Shown here piece by piece: positions 37,416-46,074 of a DNA stretch of 64,000 bases. Source of the DNA: Moritella viscosa. GTDB lineage: Bacteria; Pseudomonadota; Gammaproteobacteria; Enterobacterales; Moritellaceae. Position numbers and translations under genes: made by a program. Each line of letters begins with the position of its first letter. Position 1 is the first letter of the stretch. The stretch spans positions 868,001 through 932,000 of the forward strand of contig LN554852.1 in the NCBI GenBank assembly GCA_000953735.1, written 5' to 3'. The notes beneath the pieces are model-generated. The model made no database searches and was not told the origin of the DNA. It saw only the letters and a list, made by a program, of their open reading frames with translations.

Positions 37416-38708
37416 TTACCTTCTTCTAGATGGTAAAGATTGATCGAGACGTCCTATAATACAGAGTAGTGATAGTAACCAAGTACTATCAAAGCTGCCT
37501 CCTGAAGCTGCTTTTTTCTCATTTATGTTAATTCCCCCTAACGTATTTTCAGCTATCGCGATTGTGAGTTGGTATGTGCTTTCTATTGAGTTAGCTATAA
37601 CCCAATTTGAGTCCGTTGTTATGTTGAATATAATGTTATTGGTTGAATCTTGATACCAGTCATTAGCGGATAATAATTGGTATTTTCCTTGATTACTTAA
37701 GGCGTAAATTAATAAGGATTTTGGTAGCGGTTGAGAAAATTTAAGGTTTATTTTTGTTTGCTCCAATATATTTGAAGGAACGGCTAAATCCAGAGACAGG
37801 TTTCCCCAAGGGTAAGTAATTCCTGGTTGACCTAAGCTGGAATCTAAATTAGGAAAATCATCACTGCTATCAGGATTTGGTACCTCAAGGTACATTGAGG
37901 CAACAATGACATTTTTTATTGTTAGTGGATCACTTGTTTCAACGGTTAAATGTTGCTTATTCTTAGTGAGTAATCCAGTGACTTTCTGTGGATTTAGCGC
38001 TGAATCACCAAACTCTAATGCGTCAATTATGGAGTCATCATCTGAATCCAGTGGGTTATTGTGATCTGAACCTAATTCTATAAAATCTGAGATACCGTCG
38101 TTGTCGGTATCTAATTTGTTTGGATTAAGCCCGAGTGAAAGTGCAATTTGGTCATCGATACCATCTTGGTTATAATCTGTATTTACTTGAACAATATTAC
38201 CCACGAAATCGGGTTCAATCGTGAGCGGGAAGACATTGTATATTTTAGTTCCTGGGATGCCATCATTCCCATCAACCTCCCTGTCTATGGTCTCAATTAG
38301 AAACTTGGCCCCATTTTTATGGATACGGAATGTGGTTGTGGTGTTCGCTATTGGGTTACCTAAGCTTGGATTATAAACTTGTAAGGCATAAGCAAGCGTT
38401 ATAGTACTATCATTATTGCGGATAAAGTGCAGAATATCATGAGATTTATCTGCGTCATCAGGATCATGCAGTAGATAGTTAAAACCAACAGAAAGGGTCG
38501 TACCAGAAAGCGTTGCAGTATCGGTGTCAAAGTCCCATGTCCATCGAACTTTTTTAACGCCTACGCCCAAAATACTACCCAGCGGTGCTGCACGCATCGT
38601 AATACTATATTCTCCCTGATATTGGCCTGTTGTAGGTACACTTGCGTACAGTATTGAGCTTGGTAGGGTAAATGTTACAAACAAAATTAAGAGTGAACGT
38701 ATTACCAT
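37416..38708 (-). CDS. Secreted calcium-repeat protein with GlyGly-CTERM sorting signal
   Basis: A 430-residue exported protein with a signal peptide at about 1-22. The N-terminal domain is shared with the proteins at 40815 and 42356 (GQYQGEYSITM, then WTWDFD, YALQVYNPSLGNP, and DGNDGIPGTKIYNVFPLTIE). Thrombospondin type-3-like acidic repeats follow at about 180-235 (DTDNDGISD, DSDDDSIID). The C-terminus reads GGSFDSTWLLSLLCIIG followed by an arginine-rich end, the GlyGly-CTERM pattern for rhombosortase cleavage and surface display after type II secretion (family knowledge). Its start overlaps the end of the TonB-receptor gene by 7 bases. The function is unknown; a ligand-capture partner of the receptor is my inference. 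Confidence 0.75.
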   Translation of the reverse strand: MVIRSLLILFVTFTLPSSILYASVPTTGQYQGEYSITMRAAPLGSILGVGVKKVRWTWDFDTDTATLSGTTLSVGFNYLLHDPDDADKSHDILHFIRNNDSTITLAYALQVYNPSLGNPIANTTTTFRIHKNGAKFLIETIDREVDGNDGIPGTKIYNVFPLTIEPDFVGNIVQVNTDYNQDGIDDQIALSLGLNPNKLDTDNDGISDFIELGSDHNNPLDSDDDSIIDALEFGDSALNPQKVTGLLTKNKQHLTVETSDPLTIKNVIVASMYLEVPNPDSSDDFPNLDSSLGQPGITYPWGNLSLDLAVPSNILEQTKINLKFSQPLPKSLLIYALSNQGKYQLLSANDWYQDSTNNIIFNITTDSNWVIANSIESTYQLTIAIAENTLGGININEKKAASGGSFDSTWLLSLLCIIGRLDQSLPSRRR

Positions 38709-40806
38709 GTGTATGTAACTCCAATAATTGCATTGATGCCAGGTCCTGGGATAAATGTTGGTAATTCGGGGGCGCCTTGTCCTCGAATAACGTAAGCTGA
38801 TTGATAATTAGTGTTGGTTAGATTATTAACTTCGAAAAATATTTTAGGTCCTTTTTGTATCTCATATCCCAATTTTACCCCTAAAAGAAAATAAGGATCT
38901 TGTGTATTCTTATTGGAATTAAGGTGATCGGTATAGGTTGAGGTTGGTTGCCATGTAAAATTGGGGATAATTCGCCAGCCAGAAGATAACTTATAATCAA
39001 CCTGTCCTTGAATTAAATGAACTGGCACACCTGCAATTTGATTATGATGATATGGCCCATCTTTAAAATAAAAATTGCTCCAGTTATATAAAAGTTGGGC
39101 CGACAGTTGATCCTCTTTCATTATCCAATCAGTGCTTTGGTGTTTAATCGCTACCTCTAAGCCATGATGAATTGTATTACCTTGATAATTAATTGTTTTT
39201 CCGTTTACGGCAAAATCACCAACGACAGAAATCAATTCATTTTCAACGGCAGAATAATACCAAGAAGCACTGATATTTAAGTGATTACTTTTTATTTCTG
39301 CCCCTATCTCTCCAGTTAATGCAGTCTGTGCTTCTAATGCATTAATGTAAACATGATTGTTTAGAGGATCTGTTGGATTTGCTGAAACGGTTGCGAGTTG
39401 CCAAAAGTTTGGGGACTCCGAACTACCACTTAAGTTGGCGTATAAACGCGTTTGTTCGGCTAGTTGATAGATGAAACCAAGTTTAGGGTTAAGAATTTGG
39501 TAAGTAAACAAACTATCTAAGACCCCTGGGTTCATCTTATCCGTTATCTTTCGTTCGTTATATACCAGCTGAAGTGATGCTAAGACTTGTAGATCTCGTA
39601 GTAATTCATAGCGAATTTGCCCACCCAGCACTGCATTACTAGCTTGTAGATCCATTTGTGCAAAAGCAGACATAAGTTTGCTAGTTACTGGATGTACCGA
39701 GTTAATTTCTCGTAGCATGTTGCCTGTATTAGCTGACATAAAAAAGAGATAATTTCGTTGATAATATTCATCGGTGAAAATATCCCATTCTGCACTGTAG
39801 TCTATTCCCATATTCCCATATTCCCATAGGACGTATTAGCTTGTGTTAATGGGTCTCTAAACTGATCTTCTAATGATTCAAAATAAAAACCTAATTTTTG
39901 AGTCGTTATTTTACTCAACCATTCTGTTTTGTTTGCAATACGTAGTTGCTTTGTATATCGGAAAGGTTTTCGTATTGGAATATTCAGCAACTTATCCATT
40001 GGTTCGTTGCCTTCGTCCATAACTTGATCTGATGAGAGTTTGGCACGTTCTTTTGTTAGTAAAAAAGGAATGTTAAAATTATTTTTGGTAAAAGAAAGAT
40101 AAGTTCTGTTATCCCAATCTATACCAGTATAACCAATATTTAAGGCTATATTTTGGCGCAGTGCTTCACTGTTATTTCGATAACCCTCTTGCTGACTGTG
40201 AGAAGAAGATAGAAAGTAGTCCCAATTACCTATTTGTTGAGCGAGCATTCCCGTTGCTTTGTATAGCCCATAAGAGCCTAACTCTAATTGAACTTGATTG
40301 ATTGCATTTTTGCCTGTTTTATTGTGAAAATTAATAGCTCCCCCCAGCGTGGTTGCTCCGTAACGCATGCCATTTGCACCTCGGTATACGCTGATTAAAT
40401 CAGCTTGTTCTGGGTCGACTAATCCGATAATGAAGGACCCATCTGCTTGGTTAAGCGTTAAACCGTCATTGAGCAGCTGGATACCACGATTCACTGGATT
40501 ATCCTGAATTCCTGAACCTCGAATATTAATCCGAGGTTGATCATTACCACCAAAATACTCTTGGACCACGATACCAATTTGCTGATTTAATACTTTAGCC
40601 AATGAGGATTGATTGCCGCCAAGAGAACTAGTTTCGATAAGATTTGTACCACCGGCTACTTGCTCTAACTCTTCTTCTAACAATTGGAGCTCTATATCTT
40701 CCTGTTGTTGGCCGATAATTAGCATCGTTTCTTGCTGTGGCTGTGCCCAAGACATTGAACTTACTGTGGCAATGTATGCCACAGTTATCATATTAATTCT
40801 CTTCAT
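38702..40806 (-). pseudogene. TonB-dependent receptor, frame broken by an 8-bp repeat (possibly phase-variable)
   Basis: Two overlapping frames together encode one receptor. The upstream part (40806 to 39802) has a signal peptide, a TonB-box-like ETMLIIG, and the plug domain with INIRGSGIQDNPVNRGIQLL and YRGANGMRYGATTLGGAINF. The downstream part (39811 to 38702) holds beta-barrel strands and the typical aromatic C-terminus VTYTW. They are separated by three copies of an 8-bp unit at 39804-39827. With two copies the frame is continuous, at 698 residues, which is normal for this family. The ATG at 40806 is preferred over the upstream start at 40872 because it gives a clean signal peptide. The ligand is unknown; nearby Fur-like sites suggest iron or heme. 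Confidence 0.85.
39804..39827 (-). repeat. Three tandem copies of an 8-bp unit at the receptor frameshift
   Basis: ATTCCCAT occurs three times without interruption on the plus strand (ATGGGAAT on the coding strand). The coding frame before the array terminates at TAG just after it; removing one unit joins ...SYGNMGI to DYSAEW in frame. Copy numbers of 2, 5 and so on would be ON; three, the present state, is OFF. Confidence 0.95.
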
Positions 40807-40814
40807 TGCAGGGT

Positions 40815-42302
40815 CTATACCTTCGCCACACGTCGATGAATAGTTAATAAGCCACAGATAAGGAGCGACCACCAGTCTAAGCTACCACCTGATTTTGTTG
40901 GCTTAGCGGGATCTGTTGGCTTGATAGGGTCTGTTGGTTTGGCAGGATCTGTTGGCTTGATAGGGTCTGTTGGTTTGACAGGGGGGACTTTTAGATCTTC
41001 CGTTGTCGCAAATATGAATTCAATGCCTTCATTTGGAAACCCTGGTGTGCTTGATATGTTAATCGAGATTTCATTCGGATTCACTTGTTTCCATTGTATT
41101 TTTTCAAAGCTTTGTTCGACACGGCCTGTTGTAAAATTAAGCCCTTTTTTGATTCGATAAATTTCAAGTCCGACAGGTTGTTGATCAAATATCATCTTGA
41201 AAGGTAATACCGGAGTCATGGTATTATTATCAAACATAAACCCCACATTACCTAATTTATAATTAAGTGTTTTACCTTGTGTGTTGGTCCCCGGTGGCAA
41301 TTCACCCACCAAAGTATGAAGAGGAGATATGGAAATATCGAATGGTTTAAAAAAGGCTTTAGACATACCTACAGACTTGCTATCTGTACCCACAGAATAG
41401 ATACTGACGTTACGAAAGTATTGTAAAGATACTCCAGATAATATATTTGTATTATTAGCATAATCTCCGGATTCATGTGCATCAGATAAACCATCAGCAT
41501 CACTATCTTTACCACGAATATAAGCGGGTGTTTCAATTATATCATCGAGGCCGTCACCATCGGTATCCGTTTTTGATGGATCTAAATAAAGTAATTTTGC
41601 CATCGCATCGCTGATACCATCCGTATTACTATCTTTCAGTGAATCAACAACCATATTTGGCGCGTTATATTCGATTTGTACAATGGCAGGAAAAACGCTA
41701 GCCAAACGAGTGCCAGGAACACCATCAGGCTCAATTCCATTTTCAACATCGGCAGTACTGATCGAAACAATATCGCTACTATTTTTTACAACATGAAAAC
41801 TAGTGATAGACTCGCCAATAGGGTAATCCTTGACACCATCAACCTTGATAGGTGGCTTTACATACATTTTCTGAGCATATCTAATACTGTAGAGATCAGT
41901 CGATTCATCATAATTGAGTGGTAATCGCACTTCATCAATGGCTGAAATAGTGATGGTTTTATCCTGTTTTTTATTTTCAATTTCACTAAGATTAAAAGCT
42001 TGAAAAGGGACGTAAAACGAACTCATGGCGAAAATTGTACTGCCACCAATGGTAACTATATCGTTGTCAAAATCCCAGCGCCATACTCCATCTTTAATGG
42101 TTGATCCTAATGTCATATATTTTTTACCTTGCAAGGCAAAACTGGGCCACGGTTGTCCTCCAATACCGTTATCTTTGTGCGCATTCATGGTTAATGAATA
42201 ATATCCTAGATAGTTACCTGTGATTTTTTCTGCGAATACAGAGTGAGAAAATATAGTAGCTGGTAGTACTATAGTCAGAAATAGTGTTTTGTTAAATTTC
42301 AT
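40815..42302 (-). CDS. Secreted calcium-repeat protein with Pro-rich linker and GlyGly-CTERM signal
   Basis: A 495-residue exported protein (signal peptide about 1-24). The shared N-terminal domain has GNYLGYYSLTM, WRWDFD and DGVPGTRLASVFPAIVQIEY. Acidic thrombospondin type-3-like repeats follow (DSNTDGISD, DTDGDGLDD, DSDADGLSD, about 225-280), then a beta domain. Next comes a spacer of repeated PTDPIK/PTDPAK units (about 443-472) and the C-terminal signal SGGSLDWWSLLICGLL, ending in HRRVAKV. This is a strong GlyGly-CTERM candidate, and the spacer would hold the protein away from the surface. It lies 8 bases upstream of the TonB-receptor start, so the two are probably co-expressed. The biochemical role is unknown. 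Confidence 0.78.
   Translation of the reverse strand: MKFNKTLFLTIVLPATIFSHSVFAEKITGNYLGYYSLTMNAHKDNGIGGQPWPSFALQGKKYMTLGSTIKDGVWRWDFDNDIVTIGGSTIFAMSSFYVPFQAFNLSEIENKKQDKTITISAIDEVRLPLNYDESTDLYSIRYAQKMYVKPPIKVDGVKDYPIGESITSFHVVKNSSDIVSISTADVENGIEPDGVPGTRLASVFPAIVQIEYNAPNMVVDSLKDSNTDGISDAMAKLLYLDPSKTDTDGDGLDDIIETPAYIRGKDSDADGLSDAHESGDYANNTNILSGVSLQYFRNVSIYSVGTDSKSVGMSKAFFKPFDISISPLHTLVGELPPGTNTQGKTLNYKLGNVGFMFDNNTMTPVLPFKMIFDQQPVGLEIYRIKKGLNFTTGRVEQSFEKIQWKQVNPNEISINISSTPGFPNEGIEFIFATTEDLKVPPVKPTDPIKPTDPAKPTDPIKPTDPAKPTKSGGSLDWWSLLICGLLTIHRRVAKV
40897..40990 (-). repeat. Tandem 18-bp repeats encoding the PTDP(I/A)K linker
   Basis: Alternating near-identical 18-bp units with GGATCTGTTGG and AGGGTCTGTTGG cores on the plus strand. 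Each encodes six residues (KPTDPI or KPTDPA). Whole-unit changes would keep the frame and only alter linker length. Confidence 0.85.
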
Positions 42303-42316
42303 TGTAGATCCCTAGT

Positions 42317-42340
42317 AAGGAGGTCGCTTGGTACCTCCTT
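42317..42340 (-). promoter_or_regulatory. Hairpin containing a perfect Shine-Dalgarno and its complement
   Basis: AAGGAGGT and ACCTCCTT form a perfect 8-bp stem with an 8-base loop. It lies 15 bases upstream of the start codon of the 495-residue protein gene and 15 bases downstream of the previous gene's stop. It could stabilise or process the message. The actual ribosome site appears to be TAGGG nearer the ATG. Confidence 0.6.
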
Positions 42341-42355
42341 TAGCCTAATTTATGT

Positions 42356-42847
42356 TTAGTTTGCTGAACCAGTCCAGTTCAACTCAATGTCCCAAGGGAA
42401 AAGTCCATAAATAGCTTCACCGATGACACCATCGGCATCAGAATCAATAGTTTTGAATTCTAACCCAAATTCAGTATCTGTAATTTCAAATGTGCTACTC
42501 GTCTGTGCTTTTGGGTAAAAATATATAGGGTTATAAGCTTGGAATACATAGTTGATAGTGTAAGTTCCATCTTCGTTATCTATGAGTGAGATAGGAGCGT
42601 GCGCCGCGTAACCGACCGGAAATGGTATGTGGGCGTTTTTGATATAGCCCGCATTAATAGTGACAATTTTATTATCAAAATCCCATTTCCATTGATTGGC
42701 TTGTGTGCTTTTTGCTTTGACTACATTATCAGTAGTTCTGACTTCAAGGTTGTAAGTACCAGAATAGTTACCGCTTATGTTGGTTGTACCTGCAAAGCTA
42801 GCTGTTGAAAATAGTGCTAGTGCAACAATTGTCATATTAGTTTTCAT
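42356..42847 (-). CDS. Small secreted paralogue of the GlyGly-CTERM proteins, without anchor
   Basis: A 163-residue protein with a signal peptide (about 1-19, ending SFAG). It consists only of the domain shared with the two larger neighbours: GNYSGTYNLEV, WKWDFD, YVFQAYNPIYF, and DADGVIGEAIYGLFPWDIEL. It lacks the calcium repeats and the C-terminal sorting signal, so it is probably secreted or periplasmic. It is the first gene of the apparent operon leading into the TonB receptor, with GGAG ahead of the ATG and a Fur-box-like site just upstream. Confidence 0.75.
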   Translation of the reverse strand: MKTNMTIVALALFSTASFAGTTNISGNYSGTYNLEVRTTDNVVKAKSTQANQWKWDFDNKIVTINAGYIKNAHIPFPVGYAAHAPISLIDNEDGTYTINYVFQAYNPIYFYPKAQTSSTFEITDTEFGLEFKTIDSDADGVIGEAIYGLFPWDIELNWTGSAN

Positions 42848-42859
42848 TTTTAACTCCAG

Positions 42860-42874
42860 TGTTAATAGTTATCA
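42860..42874 (-). promoter_or_regulatory. Fur-box-like site upstream of the secreted-protein/TonB-receptor operon
   Basis: On the minus strand TGATAACTATTAACA matches 12 of the 14 defined bases of the 7-1-7 Fur consensus TGATAATnATTATCA. It lies 13 bases before the start of the 163-residue gene. A second perfect inverted repeat, TGATAAATATCA, occurs at 42923-42934. Confidence 0.55.
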
Positions 42875-42951
42875 TTTAGATTTGAATTATTGAATTATTG
42901 AATTATTTTTCACTAGCACAAATGATAAATATCAAGTTAGGAAAAATGGCG

Positions 42952-43392
42952 TTACCATTGGATATAGAACATACCTTTTGCGAGAAAGATGATGGCTAGC
43001 ATGTGGAAAAATACACTTAAGTGTGTGTATTTAAATATTTTTGTTGTCATATCCCCACAAACAGAGTGCTTCATAGCAAGAATAAAGTGGATTAATACGC
43101 TCACTGCCAATATAATTTTGATTGTCAATAATGTAGAAAAAGATGTTGCAAAGGGCGATGGCAGTGGACTCAAGTGGTGGTAGCCCATAAAGCCCCCGGT
43201 AATGAATAGCGTTGCAACGATGAAGGGCATAATTTTGCGGCCTCGTAAGTGTATACCTTGCTCAACTAACGACATGGTTTTAGCTGGTAAGTGTTGTCTA
43301 ATACCTTCCAAAATTAATACTTCAAACGCAACAACCCCAATGAAAATGGTTGCACAGAGTAGATGCAACCCAACTAATAAACCGTAATGCAT
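42952..43392 (-). CDS. Four-helix membrane protein, CopD-like
   Basis: A 146-residue protein with four membrane helices and conserved-looking histidines inside or near them (LHLL near 10, LIHFI, THLSVFFHML). The layout resembles CopD-like or heme-binding small membrane proteins; I cannot name the family with certainty. The ATG follows AAAGGATT. It is divergent from the Crp/Fnr regulator, with a strong Fur-like site between them, suggesting metal- or redox-responsive expression. Confidence 0.55.
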   Translation of the reverse strand: MHYGLLVGLHLLCATIFIGVVAFEVLILEGIRQHLPAKTMSLVEQGIHLRGRKIMPFIVATLFITGGFMGYHHLSPLPSPFATSFSTLLTIKIILAVSVLIHFILAMKHSVCGDMTTKIFKYTHLSVFFHMLAIIFLAKGMFYIQW

Positions 43393-43432
43393 GATGAATC
43401 CTTTAGTGTAATGATAATTTAAAAAGTGGTGA

Positions 43433-43447
43433 TGATAATGATTGTCA
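43433..43447. promoter_or_regulatory. Near-consensus Fur box in a divergent promoter region
   Basis: TGATAATGATTGTCA matches the Fur 7-1-7 consensus TGATAATnATTATCA at 13 of the 14 defined bases. It lies between the divergent starts of the CopD-like gene (43392) and the Crp/Fnr gene (43504). Confidence 0.7.
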
Positions 43448-43503
43448 TTCAGGTTAACATGTGAATATAGATTTCAAATGACATTTATCAACGAGAGTAA
43501 AAA

Positions 43504-44262
43504 ATGGATTCACATACTCATACTCTAATTAATAACACCTTTATTTTTTCTGAGATCTCAATAGATATTAAAACCTCACTTTGTAAAGGCATGCAGGTTA
43601 TTCCGCTCTCTCAGGGTAAACATATCTTTCATTCTGGTGATGATGCTAAACGATTTTATGTTGTTAAATCTGGAGAAGTAACGCTCTATCGTTTCTCTCC
43701 AGAAGGAGATGAAAAGGTATTCCAGCAAGTTATACGGGGCAATGCCATTGCGGAGGCTGCGATGTTCATGTTACCAAGCCTTTATCCCGTGAGTGCTAAA
43801 GCTAAAACTGATGCTGTTGTGCTTTCATTTTCGCGAAATGTGTTACTAGATTTATGCACATCGAATGCGACATACGCTTTACAGCTTTTAAGTGCGATGG
43901 CCTTGAAGCTCAATCAAGCAGTTAATCGAGTAGACCAATTGACCTTGAAAGGGGCTAATCAACGCTTGGTTTCATATTTACTCGATTTATATAAGCAGCA
44001 AGGCTCTGAGTGGATGCGCTTGCCTGTTGCACATAGTGTATTGGCAGGACAATTAAATATTGCACCTGAAACATTGTCACGCCTATTCAAAAAAATGCGT
44101 GACGATGAAATAATAAGTGGTAAAGGTAGCGTTGTTGTTTTATTAGACGTTGATAGTATGTGCCGTGTGGTCAATATACCAAATCCTTTCAATACAAATG
44201 CTAGTTCGACTCAAAATGGTGCATGGGGAGGCTGTTGCAACCTAACCGGTCATTGGATTTAA
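43504..44262 (+). CDS. Crp/Fnr-family transcription regulator with Cys-containing C-terminal tail
   Basis: The 252-residue regulator has a cyclic-nucleotide-type sensor domain (about 15-130, with GKHIFHSGDDAKRFYVVKSG) and a Crp helix-turn-helix (VLAGQLNIAPETLSRLFKKM). It lacks the N-terminal cysteine cluster of Fnr, so an iron-sulfur oxygen sensor is unlikely; it is closer to Dnr/Crp-like members. The tail after the DNA-binding domain is unusual, ending NGAWGGCCNLTGHWI with a cysteine pair. The rhodanese downstream and the CopD-like protein upstream suggest a redox or sulfur/metal signal (inference). Confidence 0.8.
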   Translation: MDSHTHTLINNTFIFSEISIDIKTSLCKGMQVIPLSQGKHIFHSGDDAKRFYVVKSGEVTLYRFSPEGDEKVFQQVIRGNAIAEAAMFMLPSLYPVSAKAKTDAVVLSFSRNVLLDLCTSNATYALQLLSAMALKLNQAVNRVDQLTLKGANQRLVSYLLDLYKQQGSEWMRLPVAHSVLAGQLNIAPETLSRLFKKMRDDEIISGKGSVVVLLDVDSMCRVVNIPNPFNTNASSTQNGAWGGCCNLTGHWI

Positions 44263-44265
44263 TAC

Positions 44266-44278
44266 ATAGTTATCATTT
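44266..44278 (+). promoter_or_regulatory. Shared 13-bp motif upstream of the rhodanese gene
   Basis: ATAGTTATCATTT occurs here, at 42865-42877 (overlapping the Fur-like site) and at 47913-47925 (upstream of the aerolysin gene), each time in an intergenic region. Confidence 0.5.
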
Positions 44279-44379
44279 GAGTGTTTGTTGAATAAGATGG
44301 TTTTTAGTGATTGAAATATAGAATACAAAATGAAATAGTAGTTTAGCAAACACTTGGTATTAACTGAAAGGATAACAAC

Positions 44380-44748
44380 ATGGCTCATAGTCAACGATTT
44401 TTAGATTTATGTAATGAAGCACGTAAAGTAGTCAAAGAATGTAGTTGTGATGATGTAAAGCAGTGGCAAGACGAAGGTAAGCAATTTGTACTGGTTGATG
44501 TGCGCGAAGAAAGCGAATGGGCTGCAAGTCGTATAAGCGGCGCTGAATACATGGGCCGTGGCATCATCGAGCGTGATTTAGAAGCTAAATACCCAGCACT
44601 TGATACCTGTATTGTACTGTATTGTGGTGGCGGTTATCGTTCTGCGTTATCAGCTGAGTTCATCCAACGAATGGGTTATAGAGACGTAATCTCAATGGAT
44701 GGCGGCATCCGTGAGTGGAAAATGAAAAACTACCCAATCAGTAAATAG
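44380..44748 (+). CDS. Single-domain rhodanese (sulfurtransferase)
   Basis: The 122-residue protein is one rhodanese domain, with VLVDVREESEWAASRISGAE and the active-site loop CGGGYRS (Cys82), ending MDGGIREWKMKNYPISK. It transfers sulfane sulfur, or may serve in thiol signalling; the natural partner is unknown. It lies 117 bases downstream of the Crp/Fnr gene. A decayed copy of its 3' end is found at 46417. Confidence 0.9.
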   Translation: MAHSQRFLDLCNEARKVVKECSCDDVKQWQDEGKQFVLVDVREESEWAASRISGAEYMGRGIIERDLEAKYPALDTCIVLYCGGGYRSALSAEFIQRMGYRDVISMDGGIREWKMKNYPISK

Positions 44749-44765
44749 GTTATTTTGATTATCGA

Positions 44766-44797
44766 ATGAATGTTGTAATGTGAAGTACAACATTCAT
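44766..44797 (+). terminator. Hairpin downstream of the rhodanese gene
   Basis: ATGAATGTTGTA / TACAACATTCAT form a perfect 12-bp stem with an 8-base loop, 17 bases after the stop. There is no strong T run, so it may be a weak terminator or an mRNA-stabilising element. Confidence 0.5.
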
Positions 44798-44853
44798 ATT
44801 GTTAACGTGCTAAGACTCTAAGAATCGATAAGCTCAGCACTCTTCTTATTACG

Positions 44854-46074
44854 CTATTGCCAGACAACTTGGTTTCGGCCATTTGTTTTCGCTTTGTATA
44901 AACGAGAATCGGCTTCAGAGAGCATTTCATCAATTGGTTTATTGCCAAAGCAGGAGCCAATACTGATTGTGATCTTGATTTCTGCGCTATTGTGCGTCAT
45001 GGTTAATTGCTCAATCTTATGGCGTATTGATTCCAGCTGCGATACAAAAACAGTACGGTCGCTATTGCTTTGAATACAGAATTCTTCTCCTCCAAAACGT
45101 GCAACCGTCGCATCTGAAAAGTGCTGTTGTAATTGTTGAGCGATGGATACTAAGACTGTATCACCACCATCATGACCATAGTTGTCATTCACTTTTTTGA
45201 AAAAATCAATGTCCAACATGGCAATATTTTTATCCTCAGCTGTGCTACCGCTACTGTGCTGGCTAAAGAAGTAGCGTCGGTTCCATAAACCTGTTAACGC
45301 ATCCTGGTTGGCCATCTTGTAGAGTTTGTCGGCGGTATCTTTCATGCTTAGAATATGATGAATACGGCAATAAAACTCTTCTTGATTAAAAGGCTTATAG
45401 AGAAAATCATTGGCGCCAGCTTTAAGGAAGCGGGCTGTCATCGATCGATCACTACTGCCAGATAAACCTAGAATAGCCAGTTGATTCCGATCGAATTTTC
45501 GTCGGATCTCTCGGGTCATGGTAATACCATCTTTAATAGGCATATCATGATCTGTGATGATCAAACTGATATCAGGATGCTGCTGTAATAACTCGATTGC
45601 TTGCTCACCATTCTCAGCCGCAATGACCTGCAGGTTTTGTCGCTCAAGTAAGTTAATGAGATGGAAACGCACGGTTGCAGAGTCTTCAACGACCAGTGCT
45701 TTATGGCGACAATTTTCTTGCAGACGTTGTAATAATGGGATTAGATATGATACGGACGATACACTGTCTTTTAACAAGTAGTCAATGACACCTTTTGATA
45801 GCACCTTTTCACGAATTTGATCACTGAAATGAGCGGTTAAAATAATGGCTTGTACACCATAACTCAATACATGTTCGATGATCTCGCCGTCATGGCCATC
45901 AGGTAAGCAGTAGTCGAGTACAGAACAAAGAAAATCACTTTCTCGTGCTAGGATCTCACGTGCTTGTGTTATTGATTCAGCAAATACTACTTGAAAACCA
46001 GCTCGACTCAGCTGGACATTAAGGTATTTGCGAAAAGCTCGGCTGTCTTCAACAACAAGTATTTTGCTGAGCAA
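44854..46074 (-). CDS. Diguanylate cyclase with two receiver domains
   Basis: A 406-residue cytoplasmic protein with two receiver domains. REC1 is about 1-120, with ILVVEDS and phospho-site LDYCLPDG; REC2 is about 123-245, with ALVVEDS and TDHDMPIKDG. A GGDEF domain follows (about 255-405), with DALTGLWNRRYFF and an intact GGEEF active loop. It should make cyclic-di-GMP in response to phosphorelay input. No kinase gene is adjacent. Its product could influence the swarming locus (PilZ-like gene at 31032) or matrix formation, but that link is only inference. Confidence 0.93.
   Translation of the reverse strand: MLSKILVVEDSRAFRKYLNVQLSRAGFQVVFAESITQAREILARESDFLCSVLDYCLPDGHDGEIIEHVLSYGVQAIILTAHFSDQIREKVLSKGVIDYLLKDSVSSVSYLIPLLQRLQENCRHKALVVEDSATVRFHLINLLERQNLQVIAAENGEQAIELLQQHPDISLIITDHDMPIKDGITMTREIRRKFDRNQLAILGLSGSSDRSMTARFLKAGANDFLYKPFNQEEFYCRIHHILSMKDTADKLYKMANQDALTGLWNRRYFFSQHSSGSTAEDKNIAMLDIDFFKKVNDNYGHDGGDTVLVSIAQQLQQHFSDATVARFGGEEFCIQSNSDRTVFVSQLESIRHKIEQLTMTHNSAEIKITISIGSCFGNKPIDEMLSEADSRLYKAKTNGRNQVVWQ

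Noticed and set aside
39802-40872. Two separate TonB-related genes instead of one broken receptor
   Set aside because: Plug and barrel parts are complementary and join exactly in frame when one 8-bp unit is removed.
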